From NCBI RefSeq assembly GCF_026239695.1, contig NZ_JAPIVS010000002.1:186001-250000 (forward strand): 64,000 nt of DNA. The letters are read 5' to 3'. Position numbers and translations under genes: made by a program. The notes below the pieces were generated by a model. It did not search any database, had not been told where the DNA came from, and saw nothing but the letters and a program-made list of their open reading frames with translations. Of the stretch, positions 8,654-18,379 are shown piece by piece (the first letter of the stretch is position 1; each line of letters begins with the position of its first letter). Origin of the DNA: Pedobacter sp. MC2016-15 (GTDB lineage Bacteria > Bacteroidota > Bacteroidia > Sphingobacteriales > Sphingobacteriaceae).

Positions 8654-10120
8654 ATGAGAAATCAAAATATGTTTAGCGCTAAGAAACTTATGCTTCTTCT
8701 TCTTGCAGGCACAATCAGCCTGGCAGGATGTAAAAAGTACTTAGATGTTAATGATAATCCAAACAACCCGGATTCAGCTACTCCGGCATTATTACTTCCA
8801 ACAGTGGAGGCATCGGTTGGTCAGCTGGTTGGTAACAGCTTCCAGATCAATGGAGGTCTTTGGGCACAATACTGGACTCAGTCGCCAACGGCTTCACAGT
8901 ACAGAACACTGGATCAATATAATCCTACCAATGCAAGTTACGACAGGGCCTGGCTTACGATCTATAGAAATGCCCTGATCAATGCTGAGCTGATCATCAA
9001 TAACCAGGTGAACAGCCCATATGCAAAAGGTATGGCCTATGTGTTGAAGGCTTATACTTTCCAGGTAGCTACAGATGCTTTTGGAGATATTCCATTGGCA
9101 GAAGCATTGAAAGGTACTGAGTATTCAAGCCCGAGATATTCAACCCAGGAACTTGTTTATGATAGTGTTTTTACCTACATCGATAAAGGTATTGCCTTGT
9201 TAAATACACCTACTGCTCCGGCTATTGGTGCTCAGGACATGATTTTCCAGGGTAACACCACTAAATGGAAAGCCTTTGCAACTACGCTGAAACTAAAAGC
9301 ATACCTGAGATTGTCACAGGTAAATGCATCAAAAGCGCAGGCAGGTATTGCAGCTATCTATGCAGCTACTCCAGCTTTCCTTGCTGAAGATGCTTCAATG
9401 AAATACACTACTACCGGTGGTAACCAAAACCCATTATATAATGAGATGGTTGCATTGGGCAGAACTCAAAACCTTGTCGCCAGCGGTACTGCAGTTAAAG
9501 CATTTAAAGCAAACAATGACCCAAGAGCATTCAAATTCTATAATTTTGTAAGCGGCGGATCAACAGATACTATTGCTTACATTAACCAGGGTACATATGC
9601 TTCTAACTCGACAAAGCGTGTTTCTACACCTTCTACTTTAGTAGGTGGTGTTGCGGTTGATGATGCATCTGCCGTTGCTCCAGTGAAACTGATGTCTGCA
9701 TCTGAAAGTGCTTTCCTACAAGCTGAGGCTGTAGCAAGAGGATGGGCCACAGGATCTGTGAATGCTCTATTTAATACAGGTGTTACGACCAGCTTTACTT
9801 CTGTAGGTTTAACTGCTACTCAGGCTGCTGCTTATCTTGCATCTGCCCCTGCTGCGCAATTAACTACCGATCCAGCTGATCAGATTAAGAAGATTATCAC
9901 TCAGAAATATTTCGCTATGTGTGGATTCCAGGGCTTTGAAGCATGGACTGAATGGAGAAGAACAGGTTATCCTGACTTCCTGGTTAGATCTGCTGCTTCA
10001 GTGTTAGGTGCAAATACAAGAGTAGCGCTGAGAATGATTTATCCAAACAGTGAGATCACTACCAACGGTAATTACCCAGGTACCCAACTTATTTATACGC
10101 CAGTTTGGTGGGATAAATAA
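8654..10120 (+). CDS. SusD/RagB-like nutrient-binding lipoprotein (pair 1, SusD-like_2 type)
   Basis: The 488-residue protein has a lipoprotein signal with Cys at residue 26 (ISLAGCKKYLDVN). The all-helical TPR-like body with NDNPNNPDSATPALLLP and QISQKYF-like AQ segments (here IITQKYFAMCGFQGFEAWTEWRRTGYP) is the pattern of the SusD-like_2 group, which binds the ligand on top of the SusC barrel at the cell surface. The gene follows its susC by 15 bases and ends at a strong intrinsic terminator at 10146-10178, so the pair is a two-gene transcript. The ligand is unknown. Codon use matches its susC partner. Confidence 0.93.
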   Translation: MRNQNMFSAKKLMLLLLAGTISLAGCKKYLDVNDNPNNPDSATPALLLPTVEASVGQLVGNSFQINGGLWAQYWTQSPTASQYRTLDQYNPTNASYDRAWLTIYRNALINAELIINNQVNSPYAKGMAYVLKAYTFQVATDAFGDIPLAEALKGTEYSSPRYSTQELVYDSVFTYIDKGIALLNTPTAPAIGAQDMIFQGNTTKWKAFATTLKLKAYLRLSQVNASKAQAGIAAIYAATPAFLAEDASMKYTTTGGNQNPLYNEMVALGRTQNLVASGTAVKAFKANNDPRAFKFYNFVSGGSTDTIAYINQGTYASNSTKRVSTPSTLVGGVAVDDASAVAPVKLMSASESAFLQAEAVARGWATGSVNALFNTGVTTSFTSVGLTATQAAAYLASAPAAQLTTDPADQIKKIITQKYFAMCGFQGFEAWTEWRRTGYPDFLVRSAASVLGANTRVALRMIYPNSEITTNGNYPGTQLIYTPVWWDK

Positions 10121-10145
10121 GTCACAAATAAATTCCTTTTTCAAC

Positions 10146-10178
10146 AAGACCGGTTCCATTTGGAGCCGGTCTTTTTTT
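10146..10178 (+). terminator. Intrinsic terminator after SusC/SusD pair 1
   Basis: A 12-bp stem (10146-10157 with 10162-10173, one G-T pair) with a 4-base loop runs into a T tract ending at 10178. It lies 25 bases after the susD stop. Confidence 0.9.
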
Positions 10179-10286
10179 ATGCCCTAAGGTTCATGCCTGT
10201 TGCTTATGACGCTACATATTTGATTCTATTTCTCTTTGTAGATCTCTGTATTGGGCCTTAGTCTTATCCCCGATAGTGGTTATTCT

Positions 10287-10306
10287 TATCACCGATTATG
10301 GTGATA
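10287..10306. promoter_or_regulatory. Perfect inverted repeat upstream of second susC
   Basis: TATCACC (10287-10293) and GGTGATA (10300-10306) are perfect complements separated by 6 bases. The repeat ends directly upstream of a TTTG at 10308-10311 that could serve as the -33 element. Its position fits an activator or repressor site. The cognate regulator is not known. Confidence 0.5.
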
Positions 10307-10307
10307 C

Positions 10308-10335
10308 TTTGAGGAAAGAAGTTTCGATATGTTTG
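10308..10335 (+). promoter_or_regulatory. Candidate promoter of SusC/SusD pair 2
   Basis: TATGTTTG at 10328-10335 matches the Bacteroidota -7 box TAnnTTTG exactly. TTTG at 10308-10311 could be the -33 element, although the 16-base spacing is shorter than the usual 19-21. A start of transcription near 10342 would leave about 20 bases before the ATG at 10364. A further 7-bp inverted repeat (ATGTTTG 10329-10335 with CAAACAT 10344-10350) overlaps it. Confidence 0.45.
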
Positions 10336-10363
10336 TCGATTGTCAAACATAAATCGAATTTCA

Positions 10364-13300
10364 ATGAAAAAAAATCTACTATTAGTTTTATTTTGGGTGT
10401 GTATTGCTCTCGGCGCAGTGGCTCAGACCAGAACAATTTCTGGTACGGTCAAGGCGCGGTCCGACGGGCAGCCTCTGCCCGGAGTTTCAGTGAAAGCTGC
10501 CGGTAGTTCTAACGGGGCATCCACAAATGGCACTGGGGCTTTTACTATAATAATAAACGACGACACAAAGAGTTTAGTATTTACCTCTGTAGGATATGTC
10601 ATTCAAACTATACCGGTTGAAAACTTAAGTGTGCTGAACGTGCTGCTGGTGGAAGATTCAAGGCAGCTGGGTGAAGTGGTAGTCACTGCGCTGGGCATCC
10701 GGCGTGAAACTAAAGCTCTGGGCTATGCTGCACAGGGCGTGCAGGGGAGTGACCTGACCAAGGCCGACCAGGGAGATGTGCTCAAATCACTGTCAGGACG
10801 AATTGCCGGTGTGCAGGTTACCTCTTCCTCAGGAACTCCTGGTGCCGCCAGTTATATCCAGTTACGGGGAGCAAATTCCCTGACCGGAAACAACCAGCCG
10901 CTATTTGTGATTGACGGTAATCCAATCAACAACTCCCAAAATGCTTCGGGAGATCCTGCTTCCGGAGGTAATAATCTGCTAACAGGCGCCAGCAATTCCA
11001 ACAGGGGATCTGATATAGACCCCAGCAATATTGAGAGTATCACAATTTTAAAAGGTCCGGCTGCAGCAGCGATTTATGGTATAGAAGCAGCTAACGGAGC
11101 GATTGTCATCACTACAAAAAGAGGCCAGGCCGGGCTAACACAGGTAGAATTTAATACCGGTATATCCCTTGATGTGGTCAACCGCCTGCCCAAGCTGCAA
11201 AATCAATGGGTAAAGGGTTCTGGCGGTGTGCTTGCCCCATTCAGCTCAACCAACAGATTTTCCTGGGGACCGCATGTTAAAGATGTTTCCTGGACCGGAG
11301 TGTCCAACCAGTATGATTCGCATGGAGATCTGGTGCTGAACACAGATCCCCGGGCACAGATTCCTTTTGTACCATATGACAACCTGAACAACTTTTTCAG
11401 AACAGGATCAACCTTCACTAACGCTGTAGCTTTGAGCGGCGGGAATGACAGGGCCACCTACAGAACCTCCATCAGCAATAATTATTCGAACTCGATCGTA
11501 CCGCTACAGCATTTTCAGCGTACTTCTGTTGCGTTTGCAGGCGACCTCAAGATCTCCGAAAAGCTAAAGATCGGCAGTAGTGTGAATTACATTACAAGTG
11601 ATGGCAATATGCCCCAGCAGGGTAGTAATGCTTCCGGGATCATGCTTGGGCTGACCAGAACGCCGATATCTTTTGATAACTCCAATGGCGCAAAGTCTGC
11701 AGATGATCCTTCTGCGTTTCTTCTGCCCAATGGTCAGGTACGTTCTTATAGGAACAGCATTTATGATAACCCCTACTGGACGATCAACAAGAATCCATAT
11801 ACCACGTATCTGAGCCGGTTACTGGCGAACCTGCAGCTGGATTATAATCTGGGAAAAGGTTTCAGTGCGCTTTACAGGGCTGGTTTGGATACTTACCAGG
11901 ATAACCATCATCAGTATTATGAGATTCAGTCGGGGGAGGCGCCAGGCGGAAAGATATATGATGACCGCTATACTTACAGGAGCTTGAACAGCGATCTGAT
12001 CCTGACTTATACCAGACAGATTAGTCAGAAGCTGAAATTTGATGCCAAGATAGGAGGCAACCTTTATGGCAGGAAGGTGAACCAGTTGTACGTTCAGGGT
12101 GACGGACTGGCTTCGCCGGGTTATGATAATATTTATAATGCCGTCAGTATCAAATCAGCAAACCTGATTGTACCTTACAGAAAAGAGGGGCTGTATTACG
12201 ACCTTAATCTGTCTTACGACAATATGCTGTACTTTGAAACTACCGGCAGAAATGACTGGACATCAACGCTGCCGAAAGGCAACAACTCGTTTTTTTATCC
12301 TTCGGCAAACTTAAGTTTTGTTTTCTCTGAACTCGCAGGCTTGAAAGGGAGCAATGTGCTGAGTTTTGGGAAAGTACGTGCCTCAGTAGCCCAGGTGGGT
12401 AAAGATCCTTCGCCATTTCTCACCAATTCATTCTTTGTGCCCACTACTTTCCAGGATGGCTACACCACCGGTATTTCCTTCCCGAGTAATGGGATACCGA
12501 GTTTTTCACAAAATATCATATTGGGCAATCCTGACCTGAAGCCCGAGAAAACTACGGCATATGAACTGGGAACACAGCTGCAGTTTTTCAAAAACAGGTT
12601 GGGTTTTGATGTCACAGGATATTATAGTAAAGGTAAAGACCTTATCGTCAGGTCACCTATTGCGGGCTCTACCGGATATCAATTTATCACCCTGAATTCT
12701 GGTTCAGTAAGCAACCGGGGGCTGGAGCTACAGATCACTGGAACGCCATTGAAGACGAATGATTTCGAGTGGAGCACCTTCCTGAATTACAGCATGACCC
12801 GCAGCAAAGTGCTGGCGCTGGCGGATGGGGTGCAACAAATTACCCTAAACGGATTTACGGGGGTAGTGATCGCGCAGCTTCCGGGACAACAGGCAGGGGC
12901 GATCTATGGCACGGGTTATACGAGGGATGAAAGTGGAAATATCGTGATTGATGACCGCCCAGGTACCAATGCGGGATATCCAGTGATCAATTCCAGCGAC
13001 GAAAAACGTATAGGAAACCCAAATCCGAAATTTTTAATGGGCTTAGGCAATACGCTGAATTATAAAGGACTGTCTTTGTATACTTTGTTCGATTGGAAAT
13101 TCAAAGGTGATGTATGGAATGGTACCAGAGGCTCGCTTGCGGCGATAGGTACTTCTGATCTGACGAATGACAGAGGATCTAACAAGGTATTCAAGGGGGT
13201 ATCTGGTCACCTGAATGCCAATGGCGACCTGGTGCATTTTGATGGCTCGGGTGTTGAAGTTCCTGGTGCGGGAGCTGCAAATACCAAGAATGTTCCTTTG

Positions 13301-13615
13301 GATGAAGCCTGGTACACCGGCAATGGCGGTGGCTTTGGGAACCTTAGCGAGTCATTTGTGGAAGATGGCTCATACATTAAGTTAAGGGAAGTTTCACTGT
13401 CGTACGACTTCAAGAAAGTCTTTGCCAGGTTCAGCAAACCTTTTATCAAAAGCATGACAGCCGGACTTTATGCCCGCAACATCATTATCTGGACGCCCTA
13501 TCATGGTATCGATCCTGAGACCAGCTTAACGGGCGCTTCCAGTGCTCAGGGACTGGATTATTTTAATAACCCAGGGACTTCGAGCTATGGACTGAACCTG
13601 AAATTTAAGTTTTAA
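10364..13615 (+). CDS. SusC/RagA family TonB-linked outer membrane protein (pair 2)
   Basis: This is a 1083-residue SusC-type importer. The start at 10364 gives a standard signal peptide (MKKNLLLVLFWVCIALGAVAQ); an upstream in-frame ATG at 10340 would add eight non-signal residues and lie inside the predicted promoter region. The carboxypeptidase-like domain carries GQPLPGVSVKAAG, the plug has SITILKGPAAAAIYG near residue 222, and the barrel ends in LKFKF. Its SusD partner starts 17-41 bases downstream depending on the start chosen. Base composition is clearly more GC-rich than in pair 1, so the two pairs are not a recent duplication. The substrate is unknown. Confidence 0.95.
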   Translation: MKKNLLLVLFWVCIALGAVAQTRTISGTVKARSDGQPLPGVSVKAAGSSNGASTNGTGAFTIIINDDTKSLVFTSVGYVIQTIPVENLSVLNVLLVEDSRQLGEVVVTALGIRRETKALGYAAQGVQGSDLTKADQGDVLKSLSGRIAGVQVTSSSGTPGAASYIQLRGANSLTGNNQPLFVIDGNPINNSQNASGDPASGGNNLLTGASNSNRGSDIDPSNIESITILKGPAAAAIYGIEAANGAIVITTKRGQAGLTQVEFNTGISLDVVNRLPKLQNQWVKGSGGVLAPFSSTNRFSWGPHVKDVSWTGVSNQYDSHGDLVLNTDPRAQIPFVPYDNLNNFFRTGSTFTNAVALSGGNDRATYRTSISNNYSNSIVPLQHFQRTSVAFAGDLKISEKLKIGSSVNYITSDGNMPQQGSNASGIMLGLTRTPISFDNSNGAKSADDPSAFLLPNGQVRSYRNSIYDNPYWTINKNPYTTYLSRLLANLQLDYNLGKGFSALYRAGLDTYQDNHHQYYEIQSGEAPGGKIYDDRYTYRSLNSDLILTYTRQISQKLKFDAKIGGNLYGRKVNQLYVQGDGLASPGYDNIYNAVSIKSANLIVPYRKEGLYYDLNLSYDNMLYFETTGRNDWTSTLPKGNNSFFYPSANLSFVFSELAGLKGSNVLSFGKVRASVAQVGKDPSPFLTNSFFVPTTFQDGYTTGISFPSNGIPSFSQNIILGNPDLKPEKTTAYELGTQLQFFKNRLGFDVTGYYSKGKDLIVRSPIAGSTGYQFITLNSGSVSNRGLELQITGTPLKTNDFEWSTFLNYSMTRSKVLALADGVQQITLNGFTGVVIAQLPGQQAGAIYGTGYTRDESGNIVIDDRPGTNAGYPVINSSDEKRIGNPNPKFLMGLGNTLNYKGLSLYTLFDWKFKGDVWNGTRGSLAAIGTSDLTNDRGSNKVFKGVSGHLNANGDLVHFDGSGVEVPGAGAANTKNVPLDEAWYTGNGGGFGNLSESFVEDGSYIKLREVSLSYDFKKVFARFSKPFIKSMTAGLYARNIIIWTPYHGIDPETSLTGASSAQGLDYFNNPGTSSYGLNLKFKF

Positions 13616-13656
13616 CCTATTTTAAAAACGACATGAAATTTATAATTATAGATAGA

Positions 13657-14976
13657 ATGAAGAGAAGTTATCTGCTGCTGTTTGTATTGACGGTCTTGTC
13701 TGTTTCTTCGTGTAAAAAGGGCTTTTTAAATGATGATCTTAATAAAGATCCTTCACAACTGCAAAGTCCGGTACCCTCAAGTCTTTTACCGGGGATCATC
13801 CAAAGTACAGGTTATCTCATCGGCGGGGATGCATCCAGATTCCCTGCGATTTTTATGCAGCAGGCAGTCGGACAGGCCAACCAGGCGATACTCATCAACA
13901 GGTATGAGGTGTCGGCGGGTGACGTCGACAATATGTGGTCGGCGGGTTTCTATAACATCATGGGTAATACTGATGCAATGATTAAACTGGCAAAGCAGAA
14001 AGGACAAGGCCATTATGCGGCTATAGGTCAGATTCTTCAGGCATATAACCTGGGAATGACTACCGACCTCTGGGGTGATGTTCCTTATGCAGAGGCCTTT
14101 AGGGGTAAGGAAAATATGCAGCCTAAATATGATAGCCAACAGGATATTTATACTGCGCTAGACCAGTTGCTTACCGAGGCAATTACCAGCCTGAGTACTG
14201 CGGATGGGAGCCCCATCGCTCCCGGAGCGGATGATATCCTGTTCAGTGGAGATCTGGATTTATGGTCGAGATTTGCCCATTCAATGAAAGCGAAGTTCTA
14301 CCTTCATCTTGCGAAGAAAGATCCTTCAAACTATTCCAGGGCACTGGCAGAAGCAGCGCAGGGCTTCAAGGCAACGGAGAATGCAGGAGTAAATTTCGCC
14401 GGAACAAGTGAGCCAGCACAAAATCCATGGTACCAGTTTAATACCCAGCGGGGCGACATAGGCTTTACAGGTACGATGTATACGCTGCTGAAGGCTGCCG
14501 GAGACCCAAGGCTGGCAATATACCAGAATGCAGAAGACGGCTCTTTGGGCCCGCTTTATGGCAGTGCTAACTCTACGGTATACCTGATGAGTTATGATGA
14601 GCTGAAGTTCATTGAAGCCGAGGCGTATTTCCAGACCGATAAAGCCGCTGCCGCCAGCGCTTACAACACGGCTGTCGCAGCAAACCTGACACGAACGGTA
14701 AAAAACACCTCGTATGCTGCCACGGTTGCCAAAACTGCTGCTGATATCACGCTGAACGATATTATGACGCAAAAATATTTTGCATTATTTCTGAATCCCG
14801 AAGTGTGGACAGACTACCGGAGGACGGGACTGCCGACCCTGCTTGCGCCTGCTCTGAGTTCTTTAGGGGGAGCACTACCCCGTAGCTTGCTCTATCCTAT
14901 CGGTGAACAAAGATATAATCCAAATACACCCAAAAACACGAGCATGCTCAGACGTGTAAACTGGGATGTTCAATAG
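13657..14976 (+). CDS. SusD-like nutrient-binding lipoprotein (pair 2, SusD-like_2 type)
   Basis: Starting at 13657 the 439-residue product has a compact lipoprotein signal with Cys at residue 19 (LSVSSCKKGF). A start at 13633 would add eight hydrophobic residues and is also possible. The body shows the SusD-like_2 features: DLNKDPSQLQSPVPSSLLP near the N-terminus, TTDLWGDVPYAEAF in the middle and IMTQKYFALFLNPEVWTDYRRTG near the C-terminus. It sits at the cell surface capping the SusC barrel encoded just upstream. A strong terminator follows at 15002-15040. Confidence 0.92.
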   Translation: MKRSYLLLFVLTVLSVSSCKKGFLNDDLNKDPSQLQSPVPSSLLPGIIQSTGYLIGGDASRFPAIFMQQAVGQANQAILINRYEVSAGDVDNMWSAGFYNIMGNTDAMIKLAKQKGQGHYAAIGQILQAYNLGMTTDLWGDVPYAEAFRGKENMQPKYDSQQDIYTALDQLLTEAITSLSTADGSPIAPGADDILFSGDLDLWSRFAHSMKAKFYLHLAKKDPSNYSRALAEAAQGFKATENAGVNFAGTSEPAQNPWYQFNTQRGDIGFTGTMYTLLKAAGDPRLAIYQNAEDGSLGPLYGSANSTVYLMSYDELKFIEAEAYFQTDKAAAASAYNTAVAANLTRTVKNTSYAATVAKTAADITLNDIMTQKYFALFLNPEVWTDYRRTGLPTLLAPALSSLGGALPRSLLYPIGEQRYNPNTPKNTSMLRRVNWDVQ

Positions 14977-15001
14977 AAATTGAGCACGCAGTTTTGCTGC
15001 A

Positions 15002-15040
15002 AATGCCCCTACAAAGCACCAGACTTTATAGGGGCATTTT
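15002..15040 (+). terminator. Intrinsic terminator after SusC/SusD pair 2
   Basis: Arms of 15 bases (15002-15016 and 15024-15038) pair with one G-T wobble around a 7-base loop, followed by T residues and a second T-rich patch to 15047. It lies 25 bases after the susD stop. Confidence 0.85.
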
Positions 15041-15227
15041 ACTTTTTAAATGGATTGTTTTTTTTCAGCGGTTTCCAAAAATGGCTCTCTTCACTAAAAC
15101 GATTAATCATAAAAATATTCCGTAACTACACTGATAAAAAGACACATAAAGATGTGTAAAGCCCTTTCTGGTGTATCAAAGCTGTTATATTCGGTGTGTT
15201 GATATTCAATTCACCTAATCTATTTTT

Positions 15228-18200
15228 ATGAAAAGACTTTTACAATGTTTGTTCATTTTAGCGCTTTTTGCACCGGCTGCTAATGCCCAGGAACGGACAA
15301 TCACAGGTACCGTTACATCGAAGGACGACAATGGTCCGATACCCGGTGTGACCATTCGGTTCAAAGGTGCTGCAGGCGGCACTCAAACGGGCAGTAATGG
15401 TAAGTTCTCTGTCAAAGTGCCATCAACAGTGAGCGTCCTCGAGTTCTCCTCTATCGGGTACATCGAGCAAAGCCGTACGATCAGCAGTTCCAATATCATC
15501 AATGTGATCATGCTGAGTGATTCAAAGACATTAAGTGATGTAGTGGTGATCGGTTACGGAACGGTAAAACGTAAAGAGGTGACCGGCTCTGTAGGAAGTG
15601 TCAGTGGGGCTGTACTTGCCGATCGCCCGGTAGCCAGTTTCGATCAGGCCCTTGCCGGTCGCGTAACGGGAGTTCAGGTAACCAGTTCCAGCGGGGTGCT
15701 GGGCTCTGCGCCGAAGATCAGGATCAGGGGTACAAACAGTATCTCCAATGGTTCAGATCCTCTGTATGTGATTGATGGGGTGCCTATCATCACCGGCAAC
15801 CAGAGTAGCTTCACCACGGGGAACAATCCTCTGGGAGATATCAATCCCAATGACATACAAAGCGTTGACGTACTGAAAGACGGTGCTGCCACAGCCATTT
15901 ATGGTTCGCGTGCTTCCGGAGGTGTTATCATCGTTACTACAAAAAAGGGAGTGATTGGCGCACCCAAAGTGAATTACAATGCCTGGTTTGGTTCGGCCTC
16001 GCCGGCAAAAAAGTTCGATTTGCTGAAGGCGGCTGATTTTGTCACGATAGCCAATGAGAAACTGACGAATGCCTCTGCACTGGTAAGTGCCGGCAGGGCT
16101 GCGGGGACCTCAGTAAATACCGACTGGCAGGATCTGGTTTTTAACAAAAATGCTTTCCAGCAAAACCATGCGCTGTCTGTCAGCGGAGCCACGCCTCAGT
16201 CCAATTACTATGTCTCACTGGGGTATTCAGATATGAAGGGAATCATCAGGACCAACAAGCAAACCAAGTATCAGGTACTGGGCAAGGTTGAACAGAAAGC
16301 CTTCAATAACAGGCTTACCCTGGGTGTGAGCAGCAATGTATCATATATCCGCAATTTCGGCCTCAATGTAGGTACCAACGCTTTATCGGGCAACATTGCC
16401 AATGCCATCCGGGCACTTCCTAACGTAACGCCTTACAATGCCGACAGCACTCCTAACTTCAGTTCTGACGGCAGCAGGCTGGGCGGACAAACTAACGGAA
16501 GGGATATTGATGATAACTACACGAATATCGACTATGTGCTGGCCCATAATATTTACAGAAACCAGAACGTGACACTACAGGGAAATGCCTTCGCAAACGT
16601 GAACATTCTTCCGGGACTGGATGTGAAGACTCAGCTGTCTACCAATGCGCTTTTTGGGGAAGATTACCTGTACTGGAACCCAATTCATGGTGATGGCAGA
16701 AGTCAGGGTGGACTGGAACAACAGTACTACATCCCAAGCTTCAGGTACATCTGGACCAATACGCTGAACTATACAAAAACTATGGGCGATCATTCCATCA
16801 GCGCTGTTATTGGTCAGGAGTACCAGAAATCACGCTACAGATTCTTCTTTGCCCAGGGCGGCGGCTTGTCGAATGTGTTCTTCGGAGGACAAAATATTAT
16901 CAGCAGCTCTCTCACGCAGTCTACTTATTCCATTGGTGGCGGGGTGACAGAGCAGGCGTATCAATCCTATTTCATCAGGGGTAACTATTCCTTCCAGGAT
17001 AAGTACCTGCTCAGCGCAACCTATCGCTCTGATAAGATCTCTTCGCTGCCTTTTGGCAATCAGATGGCTAAACTTCCGGGAGCATCTATCGGTTGGAGAA
17101 TCAGCAAGGAGGATTTCTTTATGGGCTCATCGGTTTTACGCTTTATCAACGACCTGAAACTTCGCGGAGGATATGCGAAAGTGGGTAATACCGATATCGG
17201 CAGTTATCCTTACGCGGGTATCTTTGCTGCATCAATCTACGGAACGCAAAGCGGTGTACGCTACAACCAGGTAGGTAACCCTGATCTTTCATTTGAAACG
17301 AGCAAGAAGATCAACGCGGGACTGGATATTTCCTTTCTGCAAAGCCGCATTAACCTCACTGCAGATTATTTTAAGAACGATGTGGACAACCTGATCCTGT
17401 TTGCGCCGGTGGCACCTTCGCTGGGGGCGCCATTGAATGGTATCTATACGAACATCGGAAAGATGACCAACAAGGGGTTTGAGTTCTCGCTGAACACGCA
17501 GAACATCAAAAAGGATGACTTCAGCTGGTCGACAGACATCAACCTGACGCTGGTGAAAAATAAAGTTACCCAGCTGGCCAATAACAATACCGATGTGACT
17601 TACCCTTATAACATCCTGCGTGTAGGGGAATCAGTAGGCTCGCTTTACGGATATGAAGCAGCGGGAGTGAACCCTGCAAACGGGAACCCTTTGTATGTAA
17701 AGGCGAATGGGCAGCTGATCCAGGGGAACATTGCTACGCAAACTTATTTCAACTATGATCCGGCAAATCCAACGGCACTGACTACGGCGAATACGCTGGC
17801 GGCGTCCGACAGGAAAATCCTTGGCAATGCGAGTCCTACGTACTTCGGAGGCTTTAACAACTCGGTTACGTATAAAGGGTTTGACTTCAATATCTACCTG
17901 GTATTCTCGGGGGGCAACAAGATCATGAACGTGACCAAGCAGGAAGGATTGCTCAACCAGAAGTTTCTGAACAATGGCACGGAAATCCTGAACAGGTGGA
18001 CAACCGCCGGACAGGTAACGGATATCCCTAAGCTGTGGTATGGCAGGGATGCCTTTACCATGCAGACTTCAAGTGCGGTGTCGCGCTATGTGGAGGATGG
18101 TAAGTTTATCCGCGGTCAGAATATCGTACTGGGGTATTCGCTGCCAAAGGCGATGCTGAGCAAAGCCAGCCTGACCAAACTGAGGATCTATGCGGAGGTA

Positions 18201-18368
18201 CAGAATGCATTTCTGATCACTAAATATTCAGGTCTTGATCCGGAGCTCATCCAGGCATTTGCGCCTACCACTCAGTCGAACACCCAGTCGAACACGCAGG
18301 CCGGAGTTGATTTTAATACGAACCCATTACCAAGGACTTTTGTGCTGGGTATTAATGTAGGATTTTAA
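15228..18368 (+). CDS. SusC/RagA family TonB-linked outer membrane protein (pair 3)
   Basis: The 1046-residue importer has a signal peptide (MKRLLQCLFILALFAPAANA, mature start Q), a carboxypeptidase-like domain with GPIPGVTIRFKG, the sequence VVIGYGTVKRKEVTGSVGSV that marks the classic SusC/RagA subgroup, and the plug segment SVDVLKDGAATAIYG near residue 209. The barrel ends in GINVGF. Near the C-terminus a 12-base tandem repeat encodes TQSNTQSNTQ (18273-18300). The gene is followed after 11 bases by a RagB/SusD gene of the classic type. A short inverted repeat (ACACAT 15142-15147, ATGTGT 15152-15157) lies in the upstream region. Confidence 0.95.
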   Translation: MKRLLQCLFILALFAPAANAQERTITGTVTSKDDNGPIPGVTIRFKGAAGGTQTGSNGKFSVKVPSTVSVLEFSSIGYIEQSRTISSSNIINVIMLSDSKTLSDVVVIGYGTVKRKEVTGSVGSVSGAVLADRPVASFDQALAGRVTGVQVTSSSGVLGSAPKIRIRGTNSISNGSDPLYVIDGVPIITGNQSSFTTGNNPLGDINPNDIQSVDVLKDGAATAIYGSRASGGVIIVTTKKGVIGAPKVNYNAWFGSASPAKKFDLLKAADFVTIANEKLTNASALVSAGRAAGTSVNTDWQDLVFNKNAFQQNHALSVSGATPQSNYYVSLGYSDMKGIIRTNKQTKYQVLGKVEQKAFNNRLTLGVSSNVSYIRNFGLNVGTNALSGNIANAIRALPNVTPYNADSTPNFSSDGSRLGGQTNGRDIDDNYTNIDYVLAHNIYRNQNVTLQGNAFANVNILPGLDVKTQLSTNALFGEDYLYWNPIHGDGRSQGGLEQQYYIPSFRYIWTNTLNYTKTMGDHSISAVIGQEYQKSRYRFFFAQGGGLSNVFFGGQNIISSSLTQSTYSIGGGVTEQAYQSYFIRGNYSFQDKYLLSATYRSDKISSLPFGNQMAKLPGASIGWRISKEDFFMGSSVLRFINDLKLRGGYAKVGNTDIGSYPYAGIFAASIYGTQSGVRYNQVGNPDLSFETSKKINAGLDISFLQSRINLTADYFKNDVDNLILFAPVAPSLGAPLNGIYTNIGKMTNKGFEFSLNTQNIKKDDFSWSTDINLTLVKNKVTQLANNNTDVTYPYNILRVGESVGSLYGYEAAGVNPANGNPLYVKANGQLIQGNIATQTYFNYDPANPTALTTANTLAASDRKILGNASPTYFGGFNNSVTYKGFDFNIYLVFSGGNKIMNVTKQEGLLNQKFLNNGTEILNRWTTAGQVTDIPKLWYGRDAFTMQTSSAVSRYVEDGKFIRGQNIVLGYSLPKAMLSKASLTKLRIYAEVQNAFLITKYSGLDPELIQAFAPTTQSNTQSNTQAGVDFNTNPLPRTFVLGINVGF

Positions 18369-18379
18369 TAGCTATCAAG

